A stretch of DNA of 64,000 nucleotides from Clostridia bacterium (GCA_026416815.1 JAOAEJ010000065.1:1-64000), one strand, 5' to 3'; numbered from the stretch's first letter, positions 53,549 to 63,913 are shown. The notes: generated from the sequence alone by a model not told the origin. Translations and numbers: made by a program.

Positions 53549-53587
53549 TAAGCATACTTCCTTAAATTAGGCAATTAGCAGACCGAC

Positions 53588-53627
53588 TAGCCCTTCATAA
53601 GCAAGCAATTGAAGGGCTAATTTTATT
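53588..53627 (+). terminator. Terminator between the two acyl-CoA synthetase-like genes
   Basis: TAGCCCTTCA and TGAAGGGCTA pair around a 12-nt loop and lead into TTTTATTT. Confidence 0.9.
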
Positions 53628-53727
53628 TATGCTTAATAATAACTTTTTTGTTTATAAATATAGCGTTGAGCGTATCTACTAAATAGTATAGTATATATAT
53701 AGGGTCAGTAACCAAAGGGGGGTTATT

Positions 53728-55452
53728 ATGAAGAGTACTACGAAGTACGCAGTAAGAAACATCGACAATCTAAAGGATATGATAAAGCAAAGCGTAAATC
53801 TCTTTGGCTCCAAGAATGCATTTTATATAAAGAATTCCGAAGGTAATTATACAAATATCAGCTATACGGATTTTGGTAGTGATATCGAAGCTCTTGGAAC
53901 AGCTCTACTGGATATGGGGCTAGAGGATCAGTATATTGCGGTCCTCGGCGAAAATCGTTATGAGTGGTGTGTGACCTATCTTGCAACAGTTAATGGGACC
54001 GGTATTATCGTCCCTCTGGACAAAGAACTCAAGCTTCATGAAATAGAAAACCTTTTATCGGTCTCTAAAGCTTCTGCTCTAGTGTATTCGGGAAAGTTCC
54101 ATAAAGATATTCAGACCCTGTCTGCAAAGCTTCCATCGGTAAAATATTTTATCAACATGGATATTGATAGCCATCAAGAAGGCTTTTTATCTTTTAAGCA
54201 GTTGATTGAAAAAGGTAAAGAGCTTATAGCGTGCGGCAGTAAAATCTTCACCGATGCTAAAGTTTGCACTGACGAGGCGAAGATACTCATTTTCACCTCG
54301 GGTACAACGGGCCATGCAAAGGGTGTTATGCTGTCGCATAAAAATATTTGCTTTGATATAACAGCAGTTTGCTCTACCGTGCATATAGATAGCACCGACT
54401 CTTCTCTATCGGTTCTGCCTTTGCACCACACCTATGAATGTACACTGGGTTTTCTTGCTTTGATATATAACGGCTGTACCATTTCGTTCAGCGAAGGATT
54501 GAAGCATATAGCTAAAAACCTTAAAGAGGTTAAGCCTACTGTACTGTTTGTTGTCCCACTGCTCCTTGAAAATGTATACAAAAAAATATGGGAACAGGCT
54601 TCTAAGCAAAAAGGAGGAAAGTTTAAGTTAAAAGCTGCAATCACTATCAGCAATCTTCTGCATATATTTAACATAGATTTAAGAAGGAAGCTTTTTAAGC
54701 CTATACATGAAAGTCTCGGGGAAAGGTTAAGATTGGTTCTGACCGGAGCTGCAGCCATAGACCCTTCCGTTTCCAAAGGGTTTAGGTCAATGGGAATTAT
54801 GGTTTTGCAAGGGTACGGACTGACAGAATGTTCTCCCCTTGTAACCGGCAATAACGATACACATTTTAAAGATGCCTCAATAGGCCTTCCCTTACCCGGT
54901 GTTGACGTGAGGATAGATAACCCAGGCAAGGACGGTATAGGAGAATTAATTGTAAAAGGCGACAATGTAATGCTGGGGTACTTTAACGATAAAGCTTCTA
55001 CTGATAAGATATTAAAAGATGGATGGTTTTATACCGGTGATTTGGGATACCGCGATAAATCCGGCTTCTTCTATATAACCGGAAGAAAGAAAAATGTTAT
55101 TGTAACTAAGAACGGTAAAAACATTTTTCCTGAGGAAGTAGAATCATATATCAATAAAAGCGCTTATGTACAAGAATCCCTCGTATGGGGTCTTTACGAC
55201 AAAATCTCCGGTGAAACTCTAGTTAACGCTCAAATTGTCCCCAACTTCGAGGCCATAAAGGAGAGGCTAAAGCTAGCTGATATAACCAAGGAAGACGTTC
55301 TGAGGGTTATAAAAAATGAAATAAAGAATATTAACAAAAACATGCCTTTATATAAGCATATACGTGATTTTAGTATCCGCGAAAACGAATTTATCAAAAC
55401 TACTACAAGAAAAATCAAGCGTTATGTTGAAAATAGCCATAGCAGCACCTGA
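53728..55452 (+). CDS. AMP-dependent acyl-CoA synthetase-like protein, paralogue 2
   Basis: 574 residues, clearly a duplicate of the preceding gene: both begin with a YAVR(N/D)I-(D/T)NLKDM segment and share motifs throughout. Here the P-loop is the normal FTSGTTGHAKGVMLSH. GYGLTECSPLVTGN, GWFYTGDLGYRDKSGFFYIT and FIKTTTRKIKRYVEN follow. GGGGGG precedes the ATG by 5 nt. It has its own terminator and probably its own promoter, so the copies may be regulated apart. The substrate is unknown. Confidence 0.9.
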   Translation: MKSTTKYAVRNIDNLKDMIKQSVNLFGSKNAFYIKNSEGNYTNISYTDFGSDIEALGTALLDMGLEDQYIAVLGENRYEWCVTYLATVNGTGIIVPLDKELKLHEIENLLSVSKASALVYSGKFHKDIQTLSAKLPSVKYFINMDIDSHQEGFLSFKQLIEKGKELIACGSKIFTDAKVCTDEAKILIFTSGTTGHAKGVMLSHKNICFDITAVCSTVHIDSTDSSLSVLPLHHTYECTLGFLALIYNGCTISFSEGLKHIAKNLKEVKPTVLFVVPLLLENVYKKIWEQASKQKGGKFKLKAAITISNLLHIFNIDLRRKLFKPIHESLGERLRLVLTGAAAIDPSVSKGFRSMGIMVLQGYGLTECSPLVTGNNDTHFKDASIGLPLPGVDVRIDNPGKDGIGELIVKGDNVMLGYFNDKASTDKILKDGWFYTGDLGYRDKSGFFYITGRKKNVIVTKNGKNIFPEEVESYINKSAYVQESLVWGLYDKISGETLVNAQIVPNFEAIKERLKLADITKEDVLRVIKNEIKNINKNMPLYKHIRDFSIRENEFIKTTTRKIKRYVENSHSST

Positions 55453-55481
55453 GGGATAGGTTTTAACCTTCCCTCTTTTTT
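55451..55481 (+). terminator. Terminator of paralogue 2
   Basis: GAGGGATAGG pairs imperfectly with CCTTCCCTC and is followed by TTTTTTAT. The stem overlaps the stop codon. Confidence 0.88.
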
Positions 55482-55609
55482 ATATGCGATATGAATGAAT
55501 TTGATTTCTCTCTCCACGTCTGGTATAGAAACAATCAAACATCTCCCGACTTCAGTAACTCTTTATGTTTATAAATTTTTTTGGTTTTTTCAGATTTTTA
55601 TGGTGAAAA

Positions 55610-55650
55610 TTTTAGCACTTTGTGCTAAAATATTAACATATATATGTTAA
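55610..55650. promoter_or_regulatory. Two adjacent palindromes upstream of the Kelch protein
   Basis: TTTTAGCAC-TTT-GTGCTAAAA (55610-55630) and a perfect 18-bp TTAACATATATATGTTAA (55633-55650) lie 115 bp before the start codon. They look like operator sites. Confidence 0.6.
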
Positions 55651-55764
55651 CATTTATTGTCACATTTGGTATGAGTGCATTAAATAAACTTCTACTTTTT
55701 AGATAAGACCTATGAAGCTCTAGAAGCTTTCATAAATACAATAACCAATAAAGGAGGAATTTAC

Positions 55765-58700
55765 TTGGTAAGGAAAATTTTATTCAAGCTATTTCTAACT
55801 GTTCTTGTAGTCACCACGGTAATTGCAGCAGCTATAAGCACCGCCTACGCCCAAAACAGTTGGACCCAGAAAGCAGGTTTATCCACTGCGCGCTATTCAC
55901 TAAAAACTGCTGAAGTGGACGGAAAAATTTACGCCATAGGGGGACTTAATACTGCAGCCCAGAGCATTGTGGAGGAATACGATCCTATAGCAAACAAATG
56001 GACAACAAAGACTCCTATGACTGCACCAAGATACGCTCTTGAAGTAGCAGCTGCCAATGGTAAAATCTATGCTATAGGCGGAAATAATTCAAGTGGCTCC
56101 ATAGTAAGTACTATAGAGGAATATGACCCTACACTTGATAAATGGACAACAAAAACAGCTATGCCTACCTCTAGACATTATATGGTGTCAGCTTCCGTCA
56201 ACGGAAAAATTTATGTTATCGGTGGAGCTAATGGAACGCAGTTAAATAAAGTTGAGGAGTATAATCCTGTTACCGATGCGTGGACAACAAAAGCTTCAAT
56301 GCCTACTGCCAGAAGCGGAATGGCTGCAGTAGTCCATAACGGAAAAATCTATGTTATAGGCGGACTAACAGGAAATACTACTTATACAAACATTGTAGAA
56401 GTGTATGACCCTATAGAAGATAAATGGACCAGCAAGGCATTAATGCCTACAATAAAAGGCTATATGGGTGCTGGAGAAATTAATGGAAAGATATACGTTG
56501 TGGGCGGATACAATAGTTCCGGAAGGCTGGGTGCAGTAGAAGAGTACAACCCTTTGACCGATACATGGATTACGAAACCGACCCAAGCTTATCCAAGATA
56601 TTATTTCGGTGCCTCCACTATAAATGATAAAATGTATATAATAGGTGGTTACGATACCGCTGCTTCAGGTCTGGTAGAAGAATATTATCCTTCTGAAGAT
56701 ACCTGGACAGCAAAGAATCCTATGCCTTATACACGCTATGGAGCCAGCGTCGTAGCGCTCAACGGTAAAATATATACCATAAGCGGCGAAACATCACTCA
56801 ATTCATATACCTATAAAATGGAGGAATATAATTTCCAGACCAGTACTTACTACCCAAGGCTTGAAATATTTACAGCTAGAAAACAAGCCGGAGTGGCTGC
56901 AGTCAATGGCAAGATATACGTCATAGGCGGATTCAACGGAAGCTACCTGAAAAAAGTAGAAGAATATGACCCCGAAACCCACTTATGGACTCCAAAAGCC
57001 GATATGCCAACTGCCCGTTCTCAGCTAAAAGCAGTTGTAGTAAACGGAAAAATATATGCAATAGGAGGCTATAACGGCAGCAGTACGTTAAATACCGTTG
57101 AGGAATATGACCCGGTTTCGGACACATGGACAACAAAAACCGGAATGCCTACCTTAAGAAGATTGTTCGGTTTGGATACAGTCAACGGTAAAGTATATGC
57201 AATAGGCGGTTATTCGTCCAGTTACCTCAATACTGTAGAAGTATATGACCCGGTAAACGATGCATGGAGCACAAGAGCACCAATGCCAACAAACAGATCC
57301 AGTCTTGAAGCGGTATCTGTCGGAGGAAAGATATACGCAATTGGAGGAGCTAATGGCTCTACCTCATATCTCAATGCCCTTGAAGAATATGATCCTGCAA
57401 CAAATACATGGACAACCAGAGGAAAAATGCCTACTGCAAGGGAAGGCATCGGTGCAGCCGCCCTTGGCAATAAAATATATGTGATGGGAGGCTATAACGG
57501 CTATTATCTTAATACGGTTGAGGAATATACAGTTGCACAGTCACTCCTCCCTGCCCCGATTAATCTCAAAGCCGTATTATCAGGTAATTCTGCTGCAATA
57601 ACATGGGATACGGTAGCAGGCGCTACTGCATATGACTTAGAAGCAGACGGATCTATTATAGAAAACATTACAAATACTACATATACACATTCAGGACTTT
57701 CTCAAGGAACAAATCATACATATAGGGTCAGGGCAAAAAACAGTCTGAGTACAAGTGACTGGAGCAGCTCAGTAAGCCTCCAAATACCATCGGTACCACT
57801 AGACATACCAGCTAATCTAAAAGCAACAGTTACAGGCAATACGGTAACTGTAAGCTGGGATGCTGTAACAGGTGCAACCAGCTACGATATAACCGCCGAT
57901 GGAACAGTTGTAGATAATGGCTCTAGTACTACTTATACACGCAGCAACCTTACTGCGGGAACTCATACATATACCGTAAGAGCAAAGAATAGTACAAGTA
58001 CAGGTGAATGGAGCAACCCCGTAAGCTGTCTGGTAGCTGAAGCAATTGTCGGTGTACCTTCTAACATTACTGCAACGGCAACTGAATTTTCTATTACTGT
58101 AAAGTGGGATAGCTTAGCAGAAGCTGTCGGCTATGATATCGAAGCCGACGGTCAAGTAATTAACAACGGAGTTAATACCACATATTTAGCTGATAATTTG
58201 ATGCCCAATACAACACATATTTACAGAGTAAGAGCTAGAACCCAAGCAGGGATAGGCAACTGGAGCAGCCCTATTACCGGCACCACTCTAAATATAGGTG
58301 ATCCGATGCCGCTTATAGTTCCCGGCAATATAACTGCCACAGTGTCCGGTACTTCAATTATAATCAAATGGGACTCTGTAACAGGTGCAACAGGCTATGA
58401 TATTGAAGTTGACGGCGAAGTACGTGATGGCGGTTCAAGTACCTCTTATACACATGCAAATCTGACTCCGGGCGTACAGCATACTTACAGGGTACGGGCT
58501 AGAAATACGATCGGGACAAGCAACTGGAGTGAGGCAATAACCAAAAACATATCCAGTAATACAACAACCACTATTGATGTAAATAAGTTTCTAAGTACCC
58601 TTACAACTCAGCAAGCTATCGATGCTGCACAGCAAAAAATTGATAGTGCAAAAAAATACATGTACTTATTAAGCGACGAATCCTTAAAGGAACAGCTAAT

Positions 58701-58776
58701 ACGTGATATAACAGTTTTACAGGAAGCAATTTATGCTGCCAAAGCAAAACTTAAATTATTGGAGCTAGGCTTCTAG
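55765..58776 (+). CDS. Secreted protein with 12 Kelch repeats and four fibronectin type III domains
   Basis: 1003 residues, starting at TTG (GGAGG 7 nt upstream; no nearby ATG). The signal peptide LFLTVLVVTTVIAAAISTAYA is followed by twelve Kelch repeats (about 35-590), each with (G)KIYxIGG and (V)EEYDP.....W. Twelve repeats would make two six-bladed propellers. Four FN3 domains follow (about 595-935; NLKA or NITA starts, TYRVRA(K/R) strands, WS near each end), then a charged helical tail (AIDAAQQKIDSAKKYMYLLS). No catalytic motif, dockerin or sorting signal is seen. A binding or matrix role at the surface is inferred. Confidence 0.92.
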   Translation: MVRKILFKLFLTVLVVTTVIAAAISTAYAQNSWTQKAGLSTARYSLKTAEVDGKIYAIGGLNTAAQSIVEEYDPIANKWTTKTPMTAPRYALEVAAANGKIYAIGGNNSSGSIVSTIEEYDPTLDKWTTKTAMPTSRHYMVSASVNGKIYVIGGANGTQLNKVEEYNPVTDAWTTKASMPTARSGMAAVVHNGKIYVIGGLTGNTTYTNIVEVYDPIEDKWTSKALMPTIKGYMGAGEINGKIYVVGGYNSSGRLGAVEEYNPLTDTWITKPTQAYPRYYFGASTINDKMYIIGGYDTAASGLVEEYYPSEDTWTAKNPMPYTRYGASVVALNGKIYTISGETSLNSYTYKMEEYNFQTSTYYPRLEIFTARKQAGVAAVNGKIYVIGGFNGSYLKKVEEYDPETHLWTPKADMPTARSQLKAVVVNGKIYAIGGYNGSSTLNTVEEYDPVSDTWTTKTGMPTLRRLFGLDTVNGKVYAIGGYSSSYLNTVEVYDPVNDAWSTRAPMPTNRSSLEAVSVGGKIYAIGGANGSTSYLNALEEYDPATNTWTTRGKMPTAREGIGAAALGNKIYVMGGYNGYYLNTVEEYTVAQSLLPAPINLKAVLSGNSAAITWDTVAGATAYDLEADGSIIENITNTTYTHSGLSQGTNHTYRVRAKNSLSTSDWSSSVSLQIPSVPLDIPANLKATVTGNTVTVSWDAVTGATSYDITADGTVVDNGSSTTYTRSNLTAGTHTYTVRAKNSTSTGEWSNPVSCLVAEAIVGVPSNITATATEFSITVKWDSLAEAVGYDIEADGQVINNGVNTTYLADNLMPNTTHIYRVRARTQAGIGNWSSPITGTTLNIGDPMPLIVPGNITATVSGTSIIIKWDSVTGATGYDIEVDGEVRDGGSSTSYTHANLTPGVQHTYRVRARNTIGTSNWSEAITKNISSNTTTTIDVNKFLSTLTTQQAIDAAQQKIDSAKKYMYLLSDESLKEQLIRDITVLQEAIYAAKAKLKLLELGF

Positions 58777-58815
58777 ATTTACCACTAAAGAGTTTAAAAG
58801 TTTTATTGTGAAAGC

Positions 58816-58854
58816 AAAGGTTGTATCCACAAATTAGGATACAACCTTTGTTTT
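58816..58854. terminator. Terminator between the Kelch gene and the HAD phosphatase
   Basis: AAAGGTTGTATCC and GGATACAACCTTT form a perfect stem followed by GTTTTG; the genes are convergent. Confidence 0.92.
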
Positions 58855-58889
58855 GCATTAATTCAGTTTTTACCGCTCAATATATTTTC

Positions 58890-59537
58890 TTACTTTATAA
58901 ATTCAGTCAGCCCTTTTATATCATCCACTATAAAGTCCGGTCCTGACTTTGTTAGAGCATTCACATCCCCAAGTCCGTATGTTACGCCGCATGTATATGT
59001 CCCAGCATTTTTTCCGGCTTCAATATCGGTATAGGAATCCCCTACCATTATAGTTCTGCCTGCCTCCTCGCCAAAGTACCCAATAACCTTTAATAGCCCC
59101 TCAGGATTAGGCTTCATTTTTGATACCGACTCCGGCCCCACTACCATATTAAAATACTGCCTTACCCCCATTCCATCCAGTATCTTCAAAGTCAAGTCCT
59201 CGGGTTTATTTGTAACCAGAGCTATTTTCTTATCCCTAAAGTACTCCAGTATTTCTTTTACATCCGGATACAGTACTGATTCTTTAATACAATTTTCAAG
59301 GTAATAGTTCTTATACACGGGTATAGCCTTTTTAATAATCTCATCACTGCCTCCTTCAAAGCTTTTGCCTATGAGGTGTTCTACACCTCTGCCTACATAG
59401 CTTATTAATTGTTCATACGCCAACTCACGCCTTCCAAAATACCTTAGCGCATAGTTTACTGCATTTGCGATATCCCTTCCCGAGTCCACAATAACACCAT
59501 CAAAATCAAATATTATAATGCTTACATCCTTTTTCAT
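58890..59537 (-). CDS. HAD-superfamily phosphatase (phosphoglycolate phosphatase-like)
   Basis: 215 residues. The nucleophile motif FDFDGVIVDS (Asp12, Asp14), a helical cap domain (20-85), motif II (ALVTNKPEDL), motif III Lys near KMKPNPEGLL, and motif IV VGDSYTDIEAGKNAG. This is the Gph/PpaX group, which acts on small phosphate esters such as phosphoglycolate or pyrophosphate. The substrate cannot be read from sequence. Monocistronic. Confidence 0.93.
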   Translation of the reverse strand: MKKDVSIIIFDFDGVIVDSGRDIANAVNYALRYFGRRELAYEQLISYVGRGVEHLIGKSFEGGSDEIIKKAIPVYKNYYLENCIKESVLYPDVKEILEYFRDKKIALVTNKPEDLTLKILDGMGVRQYFNMVVGPESVSKMKPNPEGLLKVIGYFGEEAGRTIMVGDSYTDIEAGKNAGTYTCGVTYGLGDVNALTKSGPDFIVDDIKGLTEFIK

Positions 59538-60067
59538 AACTCCTCCGTCAAACCATACAATATCAGCTCTCCATCTTTTCTCTTTTAAATATATAAAATA
59601 CGTGGGTAGTCATTGCAACAGATATAAAAGCCACCAACTATACTACAGCCTACATACCGTTACCTAAATAACAGCTGTGATTATATAGTATCACTTGCTG
59701 TTTAGCTTTTAAACTGTTTGATTTATGGAGAAATTAATTTGTCGTTCATTGTATAGTAATTATAAATTTTATTGACTTTGTTCCAAATGAACTGTATACT
59801 TTATATGAAGAATATTTTTCCATAATTAATAATGTTTATATACTTCTATACATTATAGTATTTATATATATATATAAGTATAATTAACAAATATAGTTAG
59901 GGTATCGGTAGAGTTGAAGTAAAACGTAGCTTAGTTTGAAAGTCAGTTATAGTTTAGTCATCTTATTTATTAAAGTATCTTTCATTAATCATTCTACTTA
60001 TATCTCCCCCATTTGTAGCGTAATCATAGTATTAGTTATCGGTGTACGCTTTTATTAATACAATTAG
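59538..60067. other. AT-rich gene-free stretch
   Basis: No supported gene or strong hairpin. It is the long upstream region shared by the divergent phosphatase and amylase genes. Confidence 0.6.
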
Positions 60068-60083
60068 TGCAAACGTATGCATT
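60068..60083 (+). promoter_or_regulatory. LacI/CcpA-type operator, site 1
   Basis: TGCAAACGTATGCATT, close to a cre-like or MalR-like palindrome with a central CG. It is repeated identically 63 bp downstream. Confidence 0.75.
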
Positions 60084-60130
60084 AAGTAAACTTCATCTAT
60101 CTATTGAAAATGAAGCTATTTAATCACCAT

Positions 60131-60146
60131 TGCAAACGTATGCATT
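60131..60146 (+). promoter_or_regulatory. LacI/CcpA-type operator, site 2
   Basis: A second identical TGCAAACGTATGCATT, 63 bp (six helical turns) from site 1 and about 200 bp before the amylase start. Confidence 0.75.
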
Positions 60147-60348
60147 CAAATCATACTTGTTATAATCCGCATATCCCCATGCTTTAGGCTAACTATTGCT
60201 TGTAATCTATCGGCACTAAGCCTGTAGATATACATATAATTACCATAAAATTGGAGGTGTCAAAGTATGCCGTAAAATTTACTTGTAACAACCTGCCACT
60301 ACCTAATTATTAGGTAAATCAAAATTATAATTTTAAAAAGGAGTGTTT

Positions 60349-63300
60349 ATGTTGAAAAGTAAAGTGTCAAGAAAATTCCTATCCTTCCTGTTGGTGCTCG
60401 CAGTCGTATTAAGCGTAATGATACCCGCAGGCACAGCATTAGCTGCTGATGTAAACTACACCATAACGTATACGGATACTAGTGTAAGCACGATCTATGT
60501 TCACTGGGGTGTAAATGGCTGGACCAACGTTCAGGACACACTAATGACCAATAAAGGCAGCGGAAACTTTGAAGCAGTACTAACTGTCCCCTCCGGAACT
60601 ACAATAAACTACTGCTACCATATCACTTCCCCCAGCGACTACTGGAATAATAACGGAGGTGCAAACTGGAGTGTAGTAGTTACCGGACCTTCCGATACTA
60701 CAGCACCAACAGTAAGCCTTACAGCACCTACTGCTGGAGCTACAGTAAGCGGTTCAGCGGTTACATTAAGCGCTAATGCTGCCGATGCTGAATCTGGAGT
60801 TTCTAAAGTAGAATTCTACAACGGAACTACTTTAATCGGAACAGACACAACTTCACCTTACAGCATTACATGGGATACTAGCACAATAATAAACAGCACC
60901 TACAGTTTGACAGCCAAAGCTTATAATGGTGCAAGCCTTAGCACAACTTCAACAGCTGTAAGTGTTACTGTTAGAAACACAAGCACCAATGCCAACCTTT
61001 CAGCTTTAGCATTAACGGGAGTAACTCTCTCCCCTACTTTTGCCGCAGCAACCACCACATATACTTCAACAGTAGCAAACAGCGTAAGCTCAACAACCGT
61101 AACACCTACTGTACAAGATATTAACGCTACATACGTTATTAAGAAAAACGGAACTACCGTAACCAATCCCGTAGCTCTTGATGTAGGTACCAACACTATA
61201 ACAGTAGAAGTAACAGCTTCCGATGCAGCTACTAAAAAGACTTATACTGTGACAGTAACAAGACAAGCTGCTACTGCTGGTTTGACAGTCCACGTTAAGA
61301 AACCTTCAACCTGGGCTACCACAGTAAAAATATACTACTGGAATACAGTACCTACTACTGTTACAGCATGTGCTGCATGGCCTGGAAACGCTATGACCTC
61401 GGAAGGTAACGACTGGTATGTATACACAATACCTGGTGCTACAAGTGCAAGTATCGTATTCAATGATGGTGCCGGCAAACAGACAGCCGACCTCTCAAGA
61501 AGCACTACAGAAGGTTGGTACTACACTGATAATGTATGGTACAATGTAAATCCTGAGATTCCTGTAATCACTGCTACTCCTGCTGCTGGAACATATGGCT
61601 CAACTCAAAGCGTAGCTTTAAATAGTTCCAACACAGCTGACAAGATTTACTATACAACAAACGGTACTACACCAACTACATCTTCAACTTTATACACAGC
61701 TCCTATCTCTGTATCCGCTTCAACCACAATAAAAGCCTTTGGTGTTAATACATACAGTCAATCAGGAAGTGTATATACATTTGCCTATGTTATAGACCCT
61801 AATTTAGACACAGAACCTCCTACAATTACAGCTTCTCTGCCTACTGGACAATCAGCTACTTCAGTAAGCGTAAACTTTACAATAAGGGATAATAAGGCAG
61901 CCACTACAACTGCATATTATACAACTAATGGAACCGAACCGACCACCTCCTCCCCTGTTTATGTTTCAGGAAATGCTTCGGCAGGATTGACCGGTGCTTC
62001 CATTACAGTATCACAATCTACTACATTCAAATTCCTTGTTAAAGACGGTGCAGGTAACACAACTACTCAGAGCTTCTACTACAATATAGGCTCATACTCC
62101 AGAAGCGACTTCAGAGAAGATACAATTTACTTCCTGATGACTACCCGTTTCTATGATGGAGATACCAGCAACAACGTTCACGCTTGGGATGATGCTACAG
62201 CAAAAAACCCTGACTCAGACCCCGCATGGAGAGGAGACTTCAAAGGTCTTATCCAGAAGCTTGACTACATAAAAGCACTCGGTTTCAGTGCTATCTGGAT
62301 AACACCGGTAGTACAGAATGCCAGCGGCTATGACTACCACGGTTACCATGCAATAAACTTCAAAAAGGTAGACCCAAGGTATGAATCCGCCGATACAACA
62401 TACCAGGATTTAATCACTGCAGCTCACGCTAAAGGAATTAAGGTTATACAGGATATCGTATTGAACCATACAGGAAACTTCGGCGAAGAGAATCTCTTCC
62501 CTATGTTCAAGAAAGACCCAACAAAAGCTGATACTGCAGCAAATCTGGTAAAGATAACAACCCAACTCCCTGCAAACTATGATACAATGACTCCTGCACA
62601 GCAGTATGACGCAAGAATCAACCTCATGAAGACAGAAACAACCAACAATAACAAATATCACACAGAAAAGAGCCTGTCATGGGAATCCTACACTGTTCAG
62701 ACAGGACAAATCGCCGGCGACTGTGTTGACCTCAATACAGAAGAACCAACCGTTGCTCAGTACCTCATCGACGCTTACAACCAATACATCGATATGGGAG
62801 TAGATGCTTTCCGTGTTGATACAGTTAAACACATAAACCGTTACATATTTAATAAATACTTCAACCCTGCATTTATGCAAAGAGGCGGATCAAACTTCTT
62901 CATGTTTGGTGAAACATGCTCCAGATATAGAAATGTATGGAACAGCGGAATTCCTTCTATATCATCACCATTCTATACATGGAAGGAATCCAAGACTTAC
63001 GCAGGTGACGGCTACAACGACTACCTCAAAAACAAAGCTTCTGTAGAACAGAACTGGGCTGATAACTCAACAACTACAGGTCAGCCTGAATCCAACAACC
63101 ACTACTTAAATGGTAATGACTACCATACACCGGATTACTCAAGGAGATCCTACTTAGACCAGATAGACTTCCCAATGCACTGGGCATTTAGAACAGCACA
63201 GGAAGCTTTCGCAATGAACTATGGTGATAAATACTACAATGACGCTACTTGGAATGTAACTTACGTTGACTCCCACGACTATGCTCCCGACGGTGCTCCT

Positions 63301-63903
63301 GAAAACCAGAGGTTCGCAGGAACTCAGGACACATGGGCAGAAAACCTTTCACTCATGTTCACATTCCGCGGTATACCTTGTATCTACTACGGAAGTGAAA
63401 TCGAATTCATGAAAGGCGCTCCGATTGACGTAGGTCCTAATGCTCCTTTGAGCACTACAGGAAGAGCTTACTTCGGTGGAAACATTGAAGGTAGTGTAAC
63501 AGTTACAGGTTACGGGCAGTATACAAACGCTACCGGCACAATGGCAACTACGCTCAGTCATCCTTTAGCACAGCATATCAGAAGACTTAACCTCATTAGA
63601 AGAGCTGTACCTGCACTGCAAAAAGGACAATACTCACTTGATGGTATTTCCGGTTCAATGGCATTCAAGAGAAGGTTTACTGATACTACAAAAGGAATCG
63701 ACAGCTTCGTACTGGTAACTATCTCCGGCGACGCTACATTTACCGGTATACCTAATGGAACTTACAAAGACGCTATAACAGGTACTTCCGTTACTGTAAC
63801 TAACGGCACATTGACAGCTACTTGCTCCGGAAAAGGAAACATGAGGGTTTACGTATTAAATGGACCAGGTAAAATTGGTGACACAGGTACATACTTGAAA
63901 TAA
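60349..63903 (+). CDS. Secreted multimodular alpha-amylase (GH13) with starch-binding modules
   Basis: About 1184 residues. The signal peptide (FLSFLLVLAVVLSVMIPAGT...ALA) is followed by a CBM25-like module (STIYVHWGVNGWTNVQDTLM), a bacterial Ig-like domain (about 125-210), a cadherin-like beta sandwich (NANLSALALTGVTLSPTFAA), a CBM26-like module (KIYYWNTVPTTVTACAAWPG) and two chitobiase-C-like domains (YYTTNGTTPTTSS and its copy). The GH13 barrel runs from about 580: DIVLNHTG, GVDAFRVDTVKH (nucleophile Asp824), FMFGE (Glu855) and VDSHD (Asp977). All catalytic residues are present. It hydrolyses alpha-1,4-glucans outside the cell. ATG 60349 follows AAGGAG; no dockerin. Confidence 0.95.
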   Translation: MLKSKVSRKFLSFLLVLAVVLSVMIPAGTALAADVNYTITYTDTSVSTIYVHWGVNGWTNVQDTLMTNKGSGNFEAVLTVPSGTTINYCYHITSPSDYWNNNGGANWSVVVTGPSDTTAPTVSLTAPTAGATVSGSAVTLSANAADAESGVSKVEFYNGTTLIGTDTTSPYSITWDTSTIINSTYSLTAKAYNGASLSTTSTAVSVTVRNTSTNANLSALALTGVTLSPTFAAATTTYTSTVANSVSSTTVTPTVQDINATYVIKKNGTTVTNPVALDVGTNTITVEVTASDAATKKTYTVTVTRQAATAGLTVHVKKPSTWATTVKIYYWNTVPTTVTACAAWPGNAMTSEGNDWYVYTIPGATSASIVFNDGAGKQTADLSRSTTEGWYYTDNVWYNVNPEIPVITATPAAGTYGSTQSVALNSSNTADKIYYTTNGTTPTTSSTLYTAPISVSASTTIKAFGVNTYSQSGSVYTFAYVIDPNLDTEPPTITASLPTGQSATSVSVNFTIRDNKAATTTAYYTTNGTEPTTSSPVYVSGNASAGLTGASITVSQSTTFKFLVKDGAGNTTTQSFYYNIGSYSRSDFREDTIYFLMTTRFYDGDTSNNVHAWDDATAKNPDSDPAWRGDFKGLIQKLDYIKALGFSAIWITPVVQNASGYDYHGYHAINFKKVDPRYESADTTYQDLITAAHAKGIKVIQDIVLNHTGNFGEENLFPMFKKDPTKADTAANLVKITTQLPANYDTMTPAQQYDARINLMKTETTNNNKYHTEKSLSWESYTVQTGQIAGDCVDLNTEEPTVAQYLIDAYNQYIDMGVDAFRVDTVKHINRYIFNKYFNPAFMQRGGSNFFMFGETCSRYRNVWNSGIPSISSPFYTWKESKTYAGDGYNDYLKNKASVEQNWADNSTTTGQPESNNHYLNGNDYHTPDYSRRSYLDQIDFPMHWAFRTAQEAFAMNYGDKYYNDATWNVTYVDSHDYAPDGAPENQRFAGTQDTWAENLSLMFTFRGIPCIYYGSEIEFMKGAPIDVGPNAPLSTTGRAYFGGNIEGSVTVTGYGQYTNATGTMATTLSHPLAQHIRRLNLIRRAVPALQKGQYSLDGISGSMAFKRRFTDTTKGIDSFVLVTISGDATFTGIPNGTYKDAITGTSVTVTNGTLTATCSGKGNMRVYVLNGPGKIGDTGTYLK

Positions 63904-63913
63904 CAAATAATTA

